Source of the DNA: Arenimonas soli
GTDB taxonomy: Bacteria > Pseudomonadota > Gammaproteobacteria > Xanthomonadales > Xanthomonadaceae
NCBI RefSeq assembly: GCF_014643775.1
Contig: NZ_BMKC01000001.1
Span: 1,178,001 to 1,242,000 of the forward strand
DNA length: 64,000 nt
Direction of reading: 5' to 3'
The notes under the pieces are model-generated. The model was not told where the DNA came from and made no database searches. It saw only the letters and a program-made list of their open reading frames with translations. The number at the start of each line of letters is the position of its first letter. Position 1 is the stretch's first letter. Both the position numbers and the translations under genes were made by a program. Below are positions 34,540 to 45,798 of this stretch, in pieces.

Positions 34540-34804
34540 GGTCTTCCGGGCCGGGGACCGGGGCCTGGGCCGCGGGCTTCTCGCGACGCATGCGGTGGCG
34601 TAGCGGCCAGATCACCGATGCCGTCAGCACGAAGCCGGCCAGGATCGCACCGGCCAGGACGGCCAGCAGCAGGCTGGTGCCCAGGGAAAGGTTATGGACC
34701 TGCCAGACGCCCAGGTCGATGCTGACCGGATCGCGGTTGAGCGCGCCGAACAGCACGCCGAAAACGACGAACAGCAGTGCGAGCAGGGCTTTGATCAGTC
34801 GCAT
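34532..34804 (-). CDS. lapA: Lipopolysaccharide assembly protein LapA (DUF1049)
   Basis: 90 residues with two membrane helices (about 3-20 and 40-65) separated by NRDPVSIDLGVWQVHNLSLG, the DUF1049 signature. The charged tail points to the cytoplasm. It forms the lapA-lapB pair, downstream of ihfB by 56 bases. Confidence 0.92.
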   Translation of the reverse strand: MRLIKALLALLFVVFGVLFGALNRDPVSIDLGVWQVHNLSLGTSLLLAVLAGAILAGFVLTASVIWPLRHRMRREKPAAQAPVPGPEDHD

Positions 34805-34860
34805 GCGCGGAATTCCCGGTGCCGGTCGGCGGAAAGCTTAGCCGATCCGGGCCGGTGGGC

Positions 34861-35187
34861 TCAGCCTTCGGCGTGCGGTGTTGCGGCGATGGGTGCGTCG
34901 GGCGCATTGCGCGCGTTGACCCGGTCGCGGAGTTCCTTGCCCGGCTTGAAGTGCGGGACGTACTTTCCGGGCAGGGCCACGGACTCGCCGGTCTTGGGGT
35001 TGCGGCCCAGGCGCGGCGGGCGGAAATGCAGCGAGAAGCTGCCAAAACCGCGGATTTCGATGCGCTCGCCCTGGGTCAGGGCGCTGCTCATCATTTCGAG
35101 CAGGGTCTTGACGGCCAGGTCCACGTCGTCGGCCTTGAGATGCGCCTGGCGCCGCGACAGCACCTCGATCAGTTCGGACTTGGTCAT
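34861..35187 (-). CDS. ihfB: Integration host factor subunit beta
   Basis: 108 residues from the ATG at 35187 ([17 protein letters not shown]). The DNA-bending beta-ribbon reads [24 protein letters not shown] with the intercalating Pro, then [17 protein letters not shown]. It partners IhfA, encoded elsewhere. A long hairpin separates it from rpsA. Confidence 0.95.
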   Translation of the reverse strand: MTKSELIEVLSRRQAHLKADDVDLAVKTLLEMMSSALTQGERIEIRGFGSFSLHFRPPRLGRNPKTGESVALPGKYVPHFKPGKELRDRVNARNAPDAPIAATPHAEG

Positions 35188-35221
35188 CTCCGGGCGATCC
35201 CTCGGTCTTCTTGGGGTGGCG

Positions 35222-35249
35222 GCGTGGCCCGGGAAAACCCGGGCCACGC
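35222..35249 (-). terminator. Long hairpin between rpsA and ihfB
   Basis: A perfect 12-base stem, GCGTGGCCCGGG (35222-35233) with CCCGGGCCACGC (35238-35249), closes over a four-base loop. No T run follows in the direction of transcription, so it is more likely an mRNA-stabilising or partial-termination element that separates high rpsA from lower ihfB expression. Confidence 0.65.
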
Positions 35250-35271
35250 GCCGGTACAACAACGGGGCGGT

Positions 35272-36954
35272 TTACTCGCCCTTGCTCAGCTGTTCGCGCA
35301 GCAGCGCACCGAGCTTGGTGGTGCCGGCAGCCGCGTCGGAGGCCTTGTTGACCTCGGCCAGGGTGTCGGCCAGCTCGGCCTCGTCCTTGGCGCGGATCGA
35401 CAGCTGCATGGTGCGGCCCTTGCGGTCCATGCCCATGAACTTGGCTTCCACGGCATCACCGACCTTGAGGTAGGTGGTGGCGTCTTCGACGCGTTCCTTG
35501 GCGATGTCGTTGGCGCGCAGGTAACCCTCGACGCCGCCCTCGAGCTCGATGGTGGCACCGCGGGCATCGACTTCCTTGACGACGCCGTTGACGATGGTGC
35601 CCTTCTGGGTACCGGCCATGTACTGGCCCACCGGATCCTGCTCGAGCTGCTTGACGCCCAGCGAGATGCGCTCGCGCTCGGGGTCCACGGCCAGCACGAC
35701 GGCTTCGAGGTTGTCGCCCTTCTTGAAGTTGCGCACGACGTCTTCGCCGGTGGTGTTCCAGGAGATGTCGGACAGGTGCACCAGGCCGTCGATACCGCCG
35801 TCGAGGCCGATGAAGATGCCGAAGTCGGTGATCGACTTGATCTGGCCGGAGACCTTGTCACCCTTCTTGTGCAGGGCCGAGAAGGCTTCCCACGGGTTCG
35901 GGGTGCACTGCTTGATGCCCAGCGAGATGCGGCGGCGTTCGCCGTCGACGTCGAGCACCATCACTTCCAGTTCGTCGCCCAGCTGGACGACCTTGGACGG
36001 GTTGACGTTCTTGTTGGTCCAGTCCATCTCGGACACGTGCACCAGGCCTTCCACGCCCGGCTCGATCTCGACGAACGCGCCGTAATCGGTGACGTTCGAG
36101 ACCTTGCCGAACAGGCGGGCGCTGGTCGGGTAACGACGGGCGATATTGTCCCAGGGATCGTCGCCCAGCTGCTTGAGGCCCAGCGACACGCGGTTGCGCT
36201 CGCGGTCGAACTTCAGCACGCGCACGTCCAGCTCGTCGCCGACGTTGACGACTTCGGACGGGTGGCGGACGCGCTTCCAGGCCATGTCGGTGATGTGCAG
36301 CAGGCCGTCGATGCCGCCCAGGTCCACAAACGCGCCGTAATCGGTGAGGTTCTTGACGACACCCTTGATGACGGCACCTTCCTGCAGGCGCTCCATCAGC
36401 TGCTCGCGCTCCACGCTCGACTCGGACTCGACCACCGCACGGCGGGAGACCACGACGTTGTTGCGCTTGCGGTCGAGCTTGATGATCTTGAACTCGAGTT
36501 CCTTGCCTTCCAGGTAGCCCGGGTCGCGCACGGGGCGCACGTCCACCAGGGAACCCGGCAGGAACGCACGAACGTCGCGGATGTCGACGGTGAAACCGCC
36601 CTTGACCTTGCCGGAGATGCGGCCGGTGACGATCTCGCCGGCTTCCATGGAAGCTTCGAGTTCGTCCCACACCATGGCGCGCTTGGCTTTCTCGCGCGAC
36701 AGCACGGTCTCGCCGAAGCCGTTCTCGAGGTATTCGAGGGCGACCTTGACGGTCTCGCCGACGGAAACCTCGAGCTCGCCTTCTTCGTTACGGAACTGTT
36801 CGATCGGAATGATGCCCTCGGACTTGAGGCCGGCATTGATGACGACCACGTCGTTGCGGATCTCGACCACGGTGCCGGAAACGATGGCACCCGGCTTGAG
36901 CTTGGAGAGGGCGCTCTGGCTCTGCTCGAACAGTTCAGCGAAAGATTCAGTCAT
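35272..36954 (-). CDS. rpsA: 30S ribosomal protein S1
   Basis: 560 residues, the full-length six-domain S1. Repeats of the S1 RNA-binding motif recur about every 85 residues ([41 protein letters not shown] and so on). It unwinds mRNA for initiation. The gene keeps the classic cmk-rpsA-ihfB order. Confidence 0.98.
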   Translation of the reverse strand: MTESFAELFEQSQSALSKLKPGAIVSGTVVEIRNDVVVINAGLKSEGIIPIEQFRNEEGELEVSVGETVKVALEYLENGFGETVLSREKAKRAMVWDELEASMEAGEIVTGRISGKVKGGFTVDIRDVRAFLPGSLVDVRPVRDPGYLEGKELEFKIIKLDRKRNNVVVSRRAVVESESSVEREQLMERLQEGAVIKGVVKNLTDYGAFVDLGGIDGLLHITDMAWKRVRHPSEVVNVGDELDVRVLKFDRERNRVSLGLKQLGDDPWDNIARRYPTSARLFGKVSNVTDYGAFVEIEPGVEGLVHVSEMDWTNKNVNPSKVVQLGDELEVMVLDVDGERRRISLGIKQCTPNPWEAFSALHKKGDKVSGQIKSITDFGIFIGLDGGIDGLVHLSDISWNTTGEDVVRNFKKGDNLEAVVLAVDPERERISLGVKQLEQDPVGQYMAGTQKGTIVNGVVKEVDARGATIELEGGVEGYLRANDIAKERVEDATTYLKVGDAVEAKFMGMDRKGRTMQLSIRAKDEAELADTLAEVNKASDAAAGTTKLGALLREQLSKGE

Positions 36955-37032
36955 TGTTGGATACTCGGTTGGACATACGGGCCGGCGGCTCCGCCGCGAC
37001 CCACCTGTTGGCGCAAATGCGCGTGGATTTAC

Positions 37033-37052
37033 CCCGCGCCATCGGGCGCGGG
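37033..37052 (-). promoter_or_regulatory. Hairpin in the rpsA leader
   Basis: Within the 152-base cmk-rpsA gap, CCCGCGCC (37033-37040) pairs with GGCGCGGG (37045-37052) over a four-base loop. rpsA leaders of gammaproteobacteria fold into hairpins bound by S1 itself, and this may serve the same autoregulation; no experiment here proves it. Confidence 0.45.
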
Positions 37053-37106
37053 AGCTGTTTTCTGCATTCGGAAACCGCGCCCGGGGGAACGGAATGCGCC
37101 GGGGGA

Positions 37107-37802
37107 TCAGGAGGCCTGTCGCGGCTGGCGGAGTTTTTCCGGCAGCACCGACAGCACGCGCTCGATCACCTCGGTGATGGGCGTGCCGGTGGAGTCCACG
37201 ACAACCGCGTCGTCCGCGGGTTTCAGGGGCGCCACCGCACGCCCGGCATCGCGCTCGTCACGAGCGGCGATTTCGTGCAGCAGACTGTCAAGATTAACCG
37301 AAACCCCTTTTTCCTTCAACTGCTTATGGCGCCTTTTGGCCCGTTCCCCGGCGCTGGCCGTCAGGAAGACCTTGTACGGGGCATCCGGGAAGATCACGGT
37401 GCCCATGTCCCGGCCGTCGGCGACCAGCCCCGGCAGGCGCCGGAAACGGTGCTGCAGGTCCACCAGGGCGGCCCGGACCGGGGGATGGGCGGCAATGGCC
37501 GAAGCCGCCGCGCCGGCGGTTTCCATGCGCAGCTGGCGGGTGGCGTCCTTGCCGTTCACGATGACGTGCAATTCGCCCGATTCGGCGGTTTCGAAGCGGA
37601 TTTCGGTGCGGGCGGCGCAGTGGGCCACGGCCTCGGGGTCGCTGAGGTCGACGTTTTCCCAGGCGGCGGCCAGGCCGACGGCGCGGTAGATCGCGCCCGA
37701 ATCGAGGTAGTGCCAGCCCAGGCGGTCGGCCACGGCCCGGCTGATGGTGCCCTTGCCGGAGCCGGAGGGCCCATCGATGGTCAGTACGGGGATGCGTGGC
37801 AT
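37107..37802 (-). CDS. cmk: Cytidylate kinase
   Basis: 231 residues with P-loop [18 protein letters not shown] near the N-terminus, then [24 protein letters not shown] and [13 protein letters not shown], all Cmk markers. It phosphorylates CMP and dCMP. It starts 10 bases after aroA. Confidence 0.97.
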   Translation of the reverse strand: MPRIPVLTIDGPSGSGKGTISRAVADRLGWHYLDSGAIYRAVGLAAAWENVDLSDPEAVAHCAARTEIRFETAESGELHVIVNGKDATRQLRMETAGAAASAIAAHPPVRAALVDLQHRFRRLPGLVADGRDMGTVIFPDAPYKVFLTASAGERAKRRHKQLKEKGVSVNLDSLLHEIAARDERDAGRAVAPLKPADDAVVVDSTGTPITEVIERVLSVLPEKLRQPRQAS

Positions 37803-37812
37803 GGCCGGGATT

Positions 37813-39138
37813 CTAGCCGACCGGGCCGTCGGCCTGCAGGCCCAGGCCGACGCCCTTGGCCAGCGCCTCGAAGCCCGGGAAGGACGTGGCGACGTTGGCG
37901 CAGTCGCGGATCCGCACTTCGCCGTCTGCGCGCTGGGCGGCGACCGCCAGGGCCATAGCGACGCGGTGGTCGCCGTGGCTGTCGGCCTCCCCGCCCCGCA
38001 GCCGGCCGCCCTGGATGATGGCGCCGTCCGGGGTTTCGACGATGCGCGCGCCCAGGGCCTGCAGTGCCGCGGCCATGGCGGCGATGCGGTCGGACTCCTT
38101 CACCCGCAGCTCGGCGGCGCCGGACACGCGGGTTTCGCCTTCGGCCAGGGCGGCGGCCACGAACAGCGCCGGGAACTCGTCGATCATGTCCGGCACCAGG
38201 GACTCGGGCACGTGGACGCCGCGAAGGCGGGAGTGGCGCACGCGCAGATCGGCCACCGGCTCGCCCCCCTGTTCGCCGGCGGCTTCGACGGTGATGTCCG
38301 CGCCCATCGCCCGCAGGGCATCTAGCAATCCGGTGCGGCGCGGGTTCATGCCGACCTGGCGAAGGCGCAGGTCCGATCCCGGCACCACCGAAGCGGCCAC
38401 CAGGAAAAACGCCGCCGAGGAAAAGTCCGCCGGCACCACCACGCTGGTGGCGCGCAGCCGGTGCCCGCCTTCGAGGCTGGCCTCGCCGGGCGAAAACCGG
38501 ACCGGCCAGCCGAAGGCCGCCAGCATGCGTTCGGTGTAGTCGCGGGTCGGGTGCGGCTCCCGGACCCGGGTGGTCCCGCGGGCGTAAAGCCCGGCCAGCA
38601 GGACCGCCGACTTGACCTGGGCGCTCGCTACAGGCGATTTGAAATCAATGCCTTGCAAGCCTTTATTCGCGTAGATTCTAAGTGGCGGTAGTCCGCCCTC
38701 GCCCGCCTCGACGTGCGCGCCCATGGCGCGCAGGGGCGTGATGACCCGGCCCATGGGGCGGCGCGACAGCGAGGCGTCGCCGACCAGCGTGCTGTCGAAG
38801 GCCTGGCCGGCCAGCAGACCGGCCAGCAGGCGCATGCCGGTGCCGGCGTTGCCGCAGTCCAGGGCATCGGGGGCCGGCTGCAGGCCGTGCAGGCCGACGC
38901 CGTGCACCACCCGCCGGCTGGGCGAAGGTGCGTCGATGCGCACGCCCAGGCGGGCGAATATGGCCGCGGTGGCGCGCGTGTCCTCGCCTTCCAGGAAACC
39001 CTCGACTTCGCTGGTGCCCCCGGCCAGGGCACCCAGCATCACCGCGCGGTGCGACACCGACTTGTCACCCGGCACCCGAAGGTCGCCGCGCAGCGGGCCG
39101 CCGGTGCCGGCCAGCCAGTCCAGCCGGGGCGCCGTCAT
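37813..39138 (-). CDS. aroA: 3-phosphoshikimate 1-carboxyvinyltransferase (EPSP synthase)
   Basis: 441 residues. Markers are [45 protein letters not shown] and [13 protein letters not shown]. It joins PEP to shikimate-3-phosphate in chorismate synthesis. In Pseudomonas it is fused to TyrA; here it stands alone and no tyrA lies nearby. It overlaps hisC by 4 bases. Confidence 0.97.
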   Translation of the reverse strand: MTAPRLDWLAGTGGPLRGDLRVPGDKSVSHRAVMLGALAGGTSEVEGFLEGEDTRATAAIFARLGVRIDAPSPSRRVVHGVGLHGLQPAPDALDCGNAGTGMRLLAGLLAGQAFDSTLVGDASLSRRPMGRVITPLRAMGAHVEAGEGGLPPLRIYANKGLQGIDFKSPVASAQVKSAVLLAGLYARGTTRVREPHPTRDYTERMLAAFGWPVRFSPGEASLEGGHRLRATSVVVPADFSSAAFFLVAASVVPGSDLRLRQVGMNPRRTGLLDALRAMGADITVEAAGEQGGEPVADLRVRHSRLRGVHVPESLVPDMIDEFPALFVAAALAEGETRVSGAAELRVKESDRIAAMAAALQALGARIVETPDGAIIQGGRLRGGEADSHGDHRVAMALAVAAQRADGEVRIRDCANVATSFPGFEALAKGVGLGLQADGPVG

Positions 39139-40250
39139 GCCAGCACCTCGTCCAGGGCCTGCAGGAAGCGGCGGTTCTGGTCGCGGGTGCCCACGGTGAT
39201 GCGCAGGCAGGTCGGCAGCCCGTAGCCGCCCATCGGCCTTGGCACCACGCCACGGGCCACCAGGCCCTGCTCCACCGGCGCCGCGTCGCGGCCGAAATCC
39301 ACCAGCAGGAAGTTGGTTTGCGATGGCGATACGCCGAGTTCCCGGGCGCGCAGGGCATCGGCAAGCGCCTGGCGCTCGTCCGCGTTGGCCTGGCGCACGT
39401 ACGCCACGTGGGCCGTGTCGGCCAGGGCGGCTTCCCCCGCGGCCAGCGCCGGGCCGTTGACGTTGAAGGACTCGCGCAGCCGTTCCAGCACCGCCACCAG
39501 GCCCGGCGCTGCCACCAGGTAACCCAGGCGCAGCCCGGCCAGGCCATGGGCCTTGGAAAAGGTGCGGGTCACGACCAGGTTCGGGAACCGCGGCAGCAGG
39601 TCCAGCGCCGTGCCGATTGACGAGTCGGTGACGTATTCCAGGTAGGCCTCGTCCACCACCACCAGCACCGTCGGCGGCAGTTCGGCCATGAAGTCCCCGA
39701 ACTCACCGGCGCCGAACCAGGTGCCAGTGGGGTTGTTCGGGTTGGCCAGGTAGACCAGGCGAGTGCGCGGCCCGACCGCCGCGGCCAGCGCGGCCAGGTC
39801 GTGCCCGCGCGCCATGGGCCGCCCGCCCGGCAGGGCCGGCGCCTGCACCAGGGTGGCGCCGGCGGCCTGCGCGGCCAGCGCATACACCGCAAAACCGAAC
39901 TGCGAGGCCACCACGTCCAGCCCGGGCCCGGCGAAGGCCTGGCCCAGCATCATCAGCAGTTCGTGCGAGCCATTGCCCAGCATCAGCTGGTTCGGCCCGA
40001 CGCCGTGATGCACGGCCAGCGCGCGACGGAGCGCGCCACCCAGGGGGTCGGGGTAGACAAACGCGGTGTCGATCGCCGCCACCGCCGCGGCGCGGGCGGC
40101 GGCGCTGGGGCCGTAGCAGTTTTCGTTCGAGCCCAGTTCGACCAGGCCGGGATGGGACTGGCGCAGGGCGACCAGGTCCAGGCCCGGATCGTAGGCGCGC
40201 AACCGCTGCAGGCCCGGCTGGGCGAGCGCGGAGAAGGCCGCCTCGTCCAT
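39135..40250 (-). CDS. hisC: Histidinol-phosphate aminotransferase
   Basis: 371 residues, class II aminotransferase fold. Markers are LGSNENCYGPS, LANPNNPTG, VVVDEAYLEY and the PLP-binding Lys in TRTFSKAHGLAGLRLGY. It may also aminate aromatic keto acids, which would suit its place between pheA and aroA. It starts 2 bases after pheA. Confidence 0.93.
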   Translation of the reverse strand: MDEAAFSALAQPGLQRLRAYDPGLDLVALRQSHPGLVELGSNENCYGPSAAARAAAVAAIDTAFVYPDPLGGALRRALAVHHGVGPNQLMLGNGSHELLMMLGQAFAGPGLDVVASQFGFAVYALAAQAAGATLVQAPALPGGRPMARGHDLAALAAAVGPRTRLVYLANPNNPTGTWFGAGEFGDFMAELPPTVLVVVDEAYLEYVTDSSIGTALDLLPRFPNLVVTRTFSKAHGLAGLRLGYLVAAPGLVAVLERLRESFNVNGPALAAGEAALADTAHVAYVRQANADERQALADALRARELGVSPSQTNFLLVDFGRDAAPVEQGLVARGVVPRPMGGYGLPTCLRITVGTRDQNRRFLQALDEVLA

Positions 40251-40252
40251 GC

Positions 40253-41371
40253 TCAGAGCAGGGCCACGGGATAGGCCCCGAGGATGCGGATGTCGGCGGC
40301 GAACTCGCCCAGTTCGGCCAGGGCCGCGGCCACCGGGCCGTCCTGGGCATGGCCGTCGACGTCGATGAAGAAGGCGTACTGCCAGCGACCCGTGTGCGCC
40401 GGGCGCGACTCGATGCGGTTCATGCTGACGCCGTGGCGGGCGAAGGGGCTGAGCACGTTGTAGAGCGCGCCGGGCTGGTCGCGCACGAACACCATCAGCG
40501 AAGTGCGGTCGTGGCCGCAGGGCGGCAGCAGTTCGCGGCCCAGCACCAGGAAACGCGTGGTGTTGTCCGGATGGTCCTCGATGGGGCCGGCGATGGTCTT
40601 GAGCCCGTAAACGTGGCCGGCGTTCTCGCCGGCGATGGCCGCCGAGTCATCGGCATTGCGCGCCCGGCGCGCCGCCTCGGCATTGCTCGAAGCCGGGATC
40701 TTCTCGGCCCTGGGCAGGTTCTGCCGAAGCCAGGCCTTGGCCTGTGCCAGCGACAGCGGATGCGAATAAACGCGTTCGATGTCCTCGATGCGGCCGGTAC
40801 GCGACATCAGGAACTGGTGCACGGCCAGCTCGACCTCGCCGCAGATCTTCAGCGGCGAGGTCAGGAACATGTCCAGCGTGGACTGGATGGTGCCCTGCCC
40901 CGAGTTTTCCACCGGCACGATGCCGAAGTCGGCGTGGCCGGCCTCGACCTCCTGGAAGACTTCCTCGATGCTCGCCAGCGGCAGCCCCTTGGCCGAGTGG
41001 CCGAAGTGCTTGTGCAGGGCCTGCTGGGAAAACGTGCCTTCCGGGCCGAGGAAGCCGACCTTCAGCGGCTCCTGCTGGGCCAGGCAGGCGGACATGATTT
41101 CGCGGAACAGCCGCAGCAGCACTTCGTCGTTGAGCGGGCCCTCGTTGCGGTCGAGCACCCGGCGCAGCACCTGGGCCTCGCGCTCGGGGCGGTAATAGTC
41201 GATCGCGGCCTGCAGCGGTCCCTTGGCGCGGCCGACCTGGTGGGCCCAGCGCGCGCGTTCGGCGATCAGTTCCTGGATCTGGCGGTCGATGCCGTCGATG
41301 CGTTCGCGCACCTGGGCCAGGTCGGGGGTGGCCGGCGCGGACTTGCCGGCGCTGCCTTTGCGGGCGGCCAT
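40253..41371 (-). CDS. pheA: Bifunctional chorismate mutase / prephenate dehydratase
   Basis: 372 residues from the ATG at 41371. An AroQ-type chorismate mutase helix bundle (about 18-100, RERIDGIDRQIQELIAERAR) is followed by prephenate dehydratase (FLGPEGTFSQQAL, PVENSGQGT, DNTTRFLVLG) and a C-terminal ACT domain (SLMVFVRDQPGALYNVLSPF, ESRP) that senses phenylalanine. It lies 1 base after serC. Confidence 0.96.
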   Translation of the reverse strand: MAARKGSAGKSAPATPDLAQVRERIDGIDRQIQELIAERARWAHQVGRAKGPLQAAIDYYRPEREAQVLRRVLDRNEGPLNDEVLLRLFREIMSACLAQQEPLKVGFLGPEGTFSQQALHKHFGHSAKGLPLASIEEVFQEVEAGHADFGIVPVENSGQGTIQSTLDMFLTSPLKICGEVELAVHQFLMSRTGRIEDIERVYSHPLSLAQAKAWLRQNLPRAEKIPASSNAEAARRARNADDSAAIAGENAGHVYGLKTIAGPIEDHPDNTTRFLVLGRELLPPCGHDRTSLMVFVRDQPGALYNVLSPFARHGVSMNRIESRPAHTGRWQYAFFIDVDGHAQDGPVAAALAELGEFAADIRILGAYPVALL

Positions 41372-41372
41372 T

Positions 41373-42458
41373 TCAACCGTGGCGCCGGGCGAAGTCGCCC
41401 ATGAAGTCCACCAGCGCCTGCACGCCGGCCTCGGGCATGGCGTTGTAGATCGAGGCGCGCATGCCACCCAGGGCGCGGTGGCCCTTGAGGCCGACCAGGC
41501 CGGCGGCCTGGGCCTCGGCCAGGAACGCCTTCTCGCGGTCCTCGTCGGGCAGGAAGAACGGCACGTTCATCCACGAGCGTGCCCCGGCCTGGACTTGATT
41601 GCGGTAGAACCCGCCGGAGCCGTCGATGGCGGCGTACAGGTTTTCCGCCTTGCGCCGGTTGCGCTCGCCCATCGCCACCGCCCCACCCTGTGCCTTGAGC
41701 CACTCCAGCACCAGCCCCAGCACGTACCAGGCGAAGGTCGGCGGCGTGTTGAACATCGAATCGTTGCGGGCCTGGTTCTGCAGCTCGAAGATCGGCGGCA
41801 GATTGCGGCCGTGCTGGCCCAGCAGGTCCTTGCGGATGATGGCGATGGCCAGGCCCGAGGGGCCCAGGTTCTTCTGGGCGCCGCCGTAGAGCACGCCGAA
41901 GCGGGAAACGTCGATCGGCCGCGACAGCACGTTGGAACTGATGTCGGCCACCAGCGGCACGCCGCCGGTGTCGGGGATGTCGTGGAACTCGACGCCGTGG
42001 ATGGTTTCGTTGGGCGTGTAGTGCACGAAGGCGGCGCCGGGCGTCAGCGCCCAGCCGGCGCGGTCGGGGATGCCGGTGTAACCCTGGCCCTTGCCGCTGG
42101 CGGCCACGTTCGCCTTCACCGAGGGCGCGATGTTGTCCAGGGCCTTTTCGCCCCAGTGGCCGGTCAGCACGACGTCGGCCACCTGGTCCGGGCGGGCCAG
42201 GTTGAGCGCCAGCAGCGCCGACAACGTGGTGGCGCCGCCCTGCAGGAACAGCACGTGGTAATCGTCCGGGATGGCCATCAATTCGCGCAGGTCGGCCTCG
42301 GCGCGGGCGGCGCACGCGACGAAGGCCTTGCCGCGGTGGCTGACCTCCATCACCGACGCACGTTCATCCTGCCATTCCAGCAGCTCCTCGCGGACCTGCA
42401 GCAAGACCGGTTCGGGCAGCGCGGCGGGGCCGGCGCTGAAGTTGTAGGCGCGTGTCAT
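41373..42458 (-). CDS. serC: Phosphoserine aminotransferase
   Basis: 361 residues with the SerC opening RAYNFSAGPAALPEPVL and the PLP Lys in LYGGAQKNLGPSGLA; HRALGGMRASIYNA near the end is also typical. It makes phosphoserine and also works in pyridoxal phosphate synthesis. It is the first gene of the leftward superoperon. Confidence 0.97.
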   Translation of the reverse strand: MTRAYNFSAGPAALPEPVLLQVREELLEWQDERASVMEVSHRGKAFVACAARAEADLRELMAIPDDYHVLFLQGGATTLSALLALNLARPDQVADVVLTGHWGEKALDNIAPSVKANVAASGKGQGYTGIPDRAGWALTPGAAFVHYTPNETIHGVEFHDIPDTGGVPLVADISSNVLSRPIDVSRFGVLYGGAQKNLGPSGLAIAIIRKDLLGQHGRNLPPIFELQNQARNDSMFNTPPTFAWYVLGLVLEWLKAQGGAVAMGERNRRKAENLYAAIDGSGGFYRNQVQAGARSWMNVPFFLPDEDREKAFLAEAQAAGLVGLKGHRALGGMRASIYNAMPEAGVQALVDFMGDFARRHG

Positions 42459-42520
42459 GGAAGTCCTCGGGAAACGTGCATCGGCAAGTTATCACGGGGC
42501 CGCGAAGCCCCGGAAGGCGG

Positions 42521-45500
42521 TCAGCCGACGATGCCCTCGATCCCCGAGAGCATTTGCTCGAACTGCTCCGGCGGCAGCGCGCGGGCGAACAGGAAGCCCT
42601 GGCCGAACTGGCAGCCGATGTCGCGCAGGGCGTCGCGCTGGCCGGTGGTTTCGATGCCTTCCGCGGTCAACGCCAGGCCCAGCTCGGTGGCGAAGCTGTT
42701 GATCGTGCGCACGATGGCGCGGTGGCGCGGGTTGCTCTGGATGTCGCGGATGAACACCTGGTCCATTTTCAGCGCGTCGAAGGGGGACGAGGCGAAGGAT
42801 TCCAGCGACGAATAACCGGTGCCGAAATCGTCCACCACCAGGCCCACGCCCAGGGCCTTGAGCGCCAGCAGGCGCTGTTCGGCCTGGCCGCGGCCGCCGC
42901 GGAAGGCGGTTTCGGTGACTTCCAGGCGCAGGCAGGCCGGCGGCAGCTGGTGCTTGCGCAGCAGCGAAAGCACCTCGTCGACGATGTCCGGCGACACCAT
43001 CTGGCGTTCGTCCACGTTGACGTTCATCGACAGGTCGGCGAGCGCCGGGTGCGCCGCGCGCCAGCGCGCCAGCTGCGCGCAGGCCTGCCGGAGCACCCAG
43101 GCATCGAGGTCCATGATCAGGCCGGTTTCCTCGGCCAGCGGCAGGAACTCGGCCGGCGCCAGCAGGCCGCGGCGCGGATGCTGCCAGCGCACCAGCGCTT
43201 CGGCGCCCACCAGGCGGCCGCCGTGCAGCTCGACGATCGGCTGGTAATGCACGCGGAACTCGGCGCGTTCAAAGGCCAGGCGGAAGTCGGTTTCCAGCTG
43301 CAGGCGGCTAAGGGCCTCCTGGTGCATGCCCTCGTCGAAGACGACGAAGCCGGAATTCCCGGCCGACTTGGCCCGGTACATGGCCGTGTCGGCGTCGCGC
43401 AGCACCTGGTCGGGCGACTCGTAGTCGCGCCGCCCGAGCACGATGCCGATGCTGGCCGACGAGAACACCTGCTGGCCGCCGATGTCGAAGGGCTGCTCGA
43501 ACAGCCCGATGACGGTGCGGGCGATCTGCCGGGCGCGGTCACCGTCGCAGGAGCCATCGGGCAGCAGGGTGAACTCGTCGCCGCCGTAGCGGGCGATCAG
43601 CACGTCGGCGAGCAGGCTGTCCTCGAGCCGCCGGGCGATCTGCACCAGCAGGCGGTCGCCGGCGCCATGGCCCAGGCTGTCGTTGACCCATTTGAACCCG
43701 TCCAGGTCCAGGAACAGCACCGCGTAGGGCGTGCCGCCGGCGCGACTGGCGCCGAGCATCGCCGAGGCCAGCTTCTGGTTGAACAACATGCGGTTGGGCA
43801 GGCCGGTCAGCGGGTCGTGGGTGGCGTGGAAGCGCAGGCGGTCCTCGGCCTCGCGCTGGCGGGTGATGTCGAGCACCGTGCCGGTGAGGTGTTCGACGCC
43901 GTCGAGAAGGACCGGCCCGATGCTGACCCGCACATAGACCCGCTGGCCGTCCCGGTGCAGCAGGCAGCTTTCGAAATCCGGACTGACCGCCCTGCCCGCC
44001 AGCCGGTCGGCATCGCGGCGCTCGGACTGCGCCACCGCTTCGGGCGCCATGATGTCGCGGTAGCTGCGCCCGACCAGCTCGGATTCGCGATAGCCGAGCA
44101 TGCGGGCGAAGGCACCGTTGGCGTAGGTGTACTGTTCGCCGTCCATGACGAACACGCCCACCTGGCTGTGTTCGACCAGGGTGCGGTACTTGCTTTCCGA
44201 CCGCGCCAGCGCCAGGCGGGCCTCCTGGCGTTCGTCGATGTCCAGCACCGAACCGGTGAAGTGCAGCGGCTGGCCGTGTTCGTCGAATACCACGCGGACG
44301 CTGGCGCTGACCCACTTGGGGCTGCCATCGCGACAGTGGATCCTGGTTTCGTAGTGTTCGAACGACCCATCGCGCAGTGCCTGCGCCACCAGCGCCTGGC
44401 GTTCGCCCGGGTCGATGTAGACCGACTGCATGTTGGTGGCCGACGCCCGCAATTGCGCGACGCTGTCGTAGCCCATGATCCGGGCCAGCATGGGGTTCAC
44501 CTCCATGATCTGGCCATCGAGCCCGGTCCGGAACAGGCCCGCCGGCGAGTTTTCGAACAGTTCGCGATAGCGCAGTTCGGCCTCGGCCACGGCGCGCTGC
44601 CGGGCGCGTTCTTCGGTGACGTCGCGCAGGGTCCCGGTGGAAGCGATGTCGCCTTCGTATTCGACGGCGTCGGCGCGGACTTCGCACAGGATGACCTGGC
44701 CGTCGCGCCGGCGCAGGTGGATTTCATAGACCTGGGGCTCGTCCGACCCGGCCTCGCGCGCGGCGCGCCGCGCCTGCTGGGCTTCCAGGTCGGCCGGATC
44801 GACCAGCGACATGTATTCGATGCCGGTCAGTTCTTCGACCGTGTAGCCCAGGATGTCCGCCAGCGCCCGGTTGGCGAAGGCGACCGCGCCGCGCTGGATG
44901 AGGAAAACGCCGTCGCGGCTGTTCTCGACCAGCACCTGGTAGAGCGTGCGCGACTGCCGCAGCGCTTCTTCGGCCTCCACCTGGGCGGTGATGTCGACCA
45001 GCGAACCTTCGTAGAACAGCACCTTGCCCTGCTCGTCGTAGATGGCGCGGGCGTTTTCGCTGACCCAGATGATGCTGCCGTCGCGCCGCCGGACCCGCGC
45101 CCGCACCCTCTCCAGGCGCTCGCCGGCCTGCAGGCGGGCGTGGCTCTGCGCCGCCCGGTCCGGGTCCACGTACAGGCTGGCCGCATCGCGGGCACATTCG
45201 AGCAGCATCTGCGCCGGCGATTCGAAGCCCAGGATCCGGGCCATGGCCGGGTTGACGTCCAGGAACCCGCCGCCGGGCAGGCTGCGATAGATGCCCTCGG
45301 CGGCGGCGAGGTAAAGCGCCCGGTAGAAGCCTGCCGGCATGCCGGGGGCGGACCCTGCGGAATCTTCGTCGTCGCCGCGGGCCTGGCCGGCCAGGTGCAG
45401 CAGGCAAAAGACGACCGTGCCCTCTTCCGGGTCTTCGGCGAATTCGCAGCTCAGCTGCGCCGGCAGGACCCGGCCGTCCGCGCAGCGGATATCGGCAGGC

Positions 45501-45724
45501 AGGCAGGCCGCACGGTGTTCGGTGCGCAGGACGCTCCAGACAAGGGCGCGGAAGCCCGGGTCGGGCCACAGCCCGATTTCGTTGGGGATCTTGCCTATCA
45601 CCTCGTCGCGACGGTAGCCGGTGCTACGCTCGAACGCAGGATTGACGCCGAGGAACACCCCGTCGCTGGCGCGCATCACCGCGACCACGCTGGTGGATGA
45701 ATCAAACGCTTCGACCAGGCGCAT
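42521..45724 (-). CDS. Multi-PAS GGDEF-EAL cyclic-di-GMP enzyme
   Basis: 1067 residues from the ATG at 45724 ([17 protein letters not shown]). Five PAS/PAC domains fill about 1-640 ([74 protein letters not shown]). GGDEF follows with [10 protein letters not shown] intact, then EAL with [27 protein letters not shown] and LKMDQVFI, so both active sites look intact. No membrane segment is seen; it is a cytoplasmic sensor. It is divergent from msrPQ. Confidence 0.93.
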   Translation of the reverse strand: MRLVEAFDSSTSVVAVMRASDGVFLGVNPAFERSTGYRRDEVIGKIPNEIGLWPDPGFRALVWSVLRTEHRAACLPADIRCADGRVLPAQLSCEFAEDPEEGTVVFCLLHLAGQARGDDEDSAGSAPGMPAGFYRALYLAAAEGIYRSLPGGGFLDVNPAMARILGFESPAQMLLECARDAASLYVDPDRAAQSHARLQAGERLERVRARVRRRDGSIIWVSENARAIYDEQGKVLFYEGSLVDITAQVEAEEALRQSRTLYQVLVENSRDGVFLIQRGAVAFANRALADILGYTVEELTGIEYMSLVDPADLEAQQARRAAREAGSDEPQVYEIHLRRRDGQVILCEVRADAVEYEGDIASTGTLRDVTEERARQRAVAEAELRYRELFENSPAGLFRTGLDGQIMEVNPMLARIMGYDSVAQLRASATNMQSVYIDPGERQALVAQALRDGSFEHYETRIHCRDGSPKWVSASVRVVFDEHGQPLHFTGSVLDIDERQEARLALARSESKYRTLVEHSQVGVFVMDGEQYTYANGAFARMLGYRESELVGRSYRDIMAPEAVAQSERRDADRLAGRAVSPDFESCLLHRDGQRVYVRVSIGPVLLDGVEHLTGTVLDITRQREAEDRLRFHATHDPLTGLPNRMLFNQKLASAMLGASRAGGTPYAVLFLDLDGFKWVNDSLGHGAGDRLLVQIARRLEDSLLADVLIARYGGDEFTLLPDGSCDGDRARQIARTVIGLFEQPFDIGGQQVFSSASIGIVLGRRDYESPDQVLRDADTAMYRAKSAGNSGFVVFDEGMHQEALSRLQLETDFRLAFERAEFRVHYQPIVELHGGRLVGAEALVRWQHPRRGLLAPAEFLPLAEETGLIMDLDAWVLRQACAQLARWRAAHPALADLSMNVNVDERQMVSPDIVDEVLSLLRKHQLPPACLRLEVTETAFRGGRGQAEQRLLALKALGVGLVVDDFGTGYSSLESFASSPFDALKMDQVFIRDIQSNPRHRAIVRTINSFATELGLALTAEGIETTGQRDALRDIGCQFGQGFLFARALPPEQFEQMLSGIEGIVG

Positions 45725-45767
45725 CCTTCCCCCCGGTGGCGACCTCTGTGGGGAGTATATCCACCTG

Positions 45768-45785
45768 GTCCACCCGAACGTGGAC
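45768..45785. promoter_or_regulatory. Inverted repeat in the msrP / GGDEF-EAL intergenic region
   Basis: GTCCAC (45768-45773) and GTGGAC (45780-45785) form perfect 6-base arms around a 6-base centre, 13 bases upstream of msrP within the 74-base divergent gap. It is a candidate operator, with no regulator identified. Confidence 0.4.
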
Positions 45786-45798
45786 AACGGAGACGACG

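Noticed and set aside
42452-45700. A 1082-codon open frame on the + strand
   Set aside because: It mirrors the GGDEF-EAL gene, whose motifs are clear on the opposite strand; this frame has no family features.
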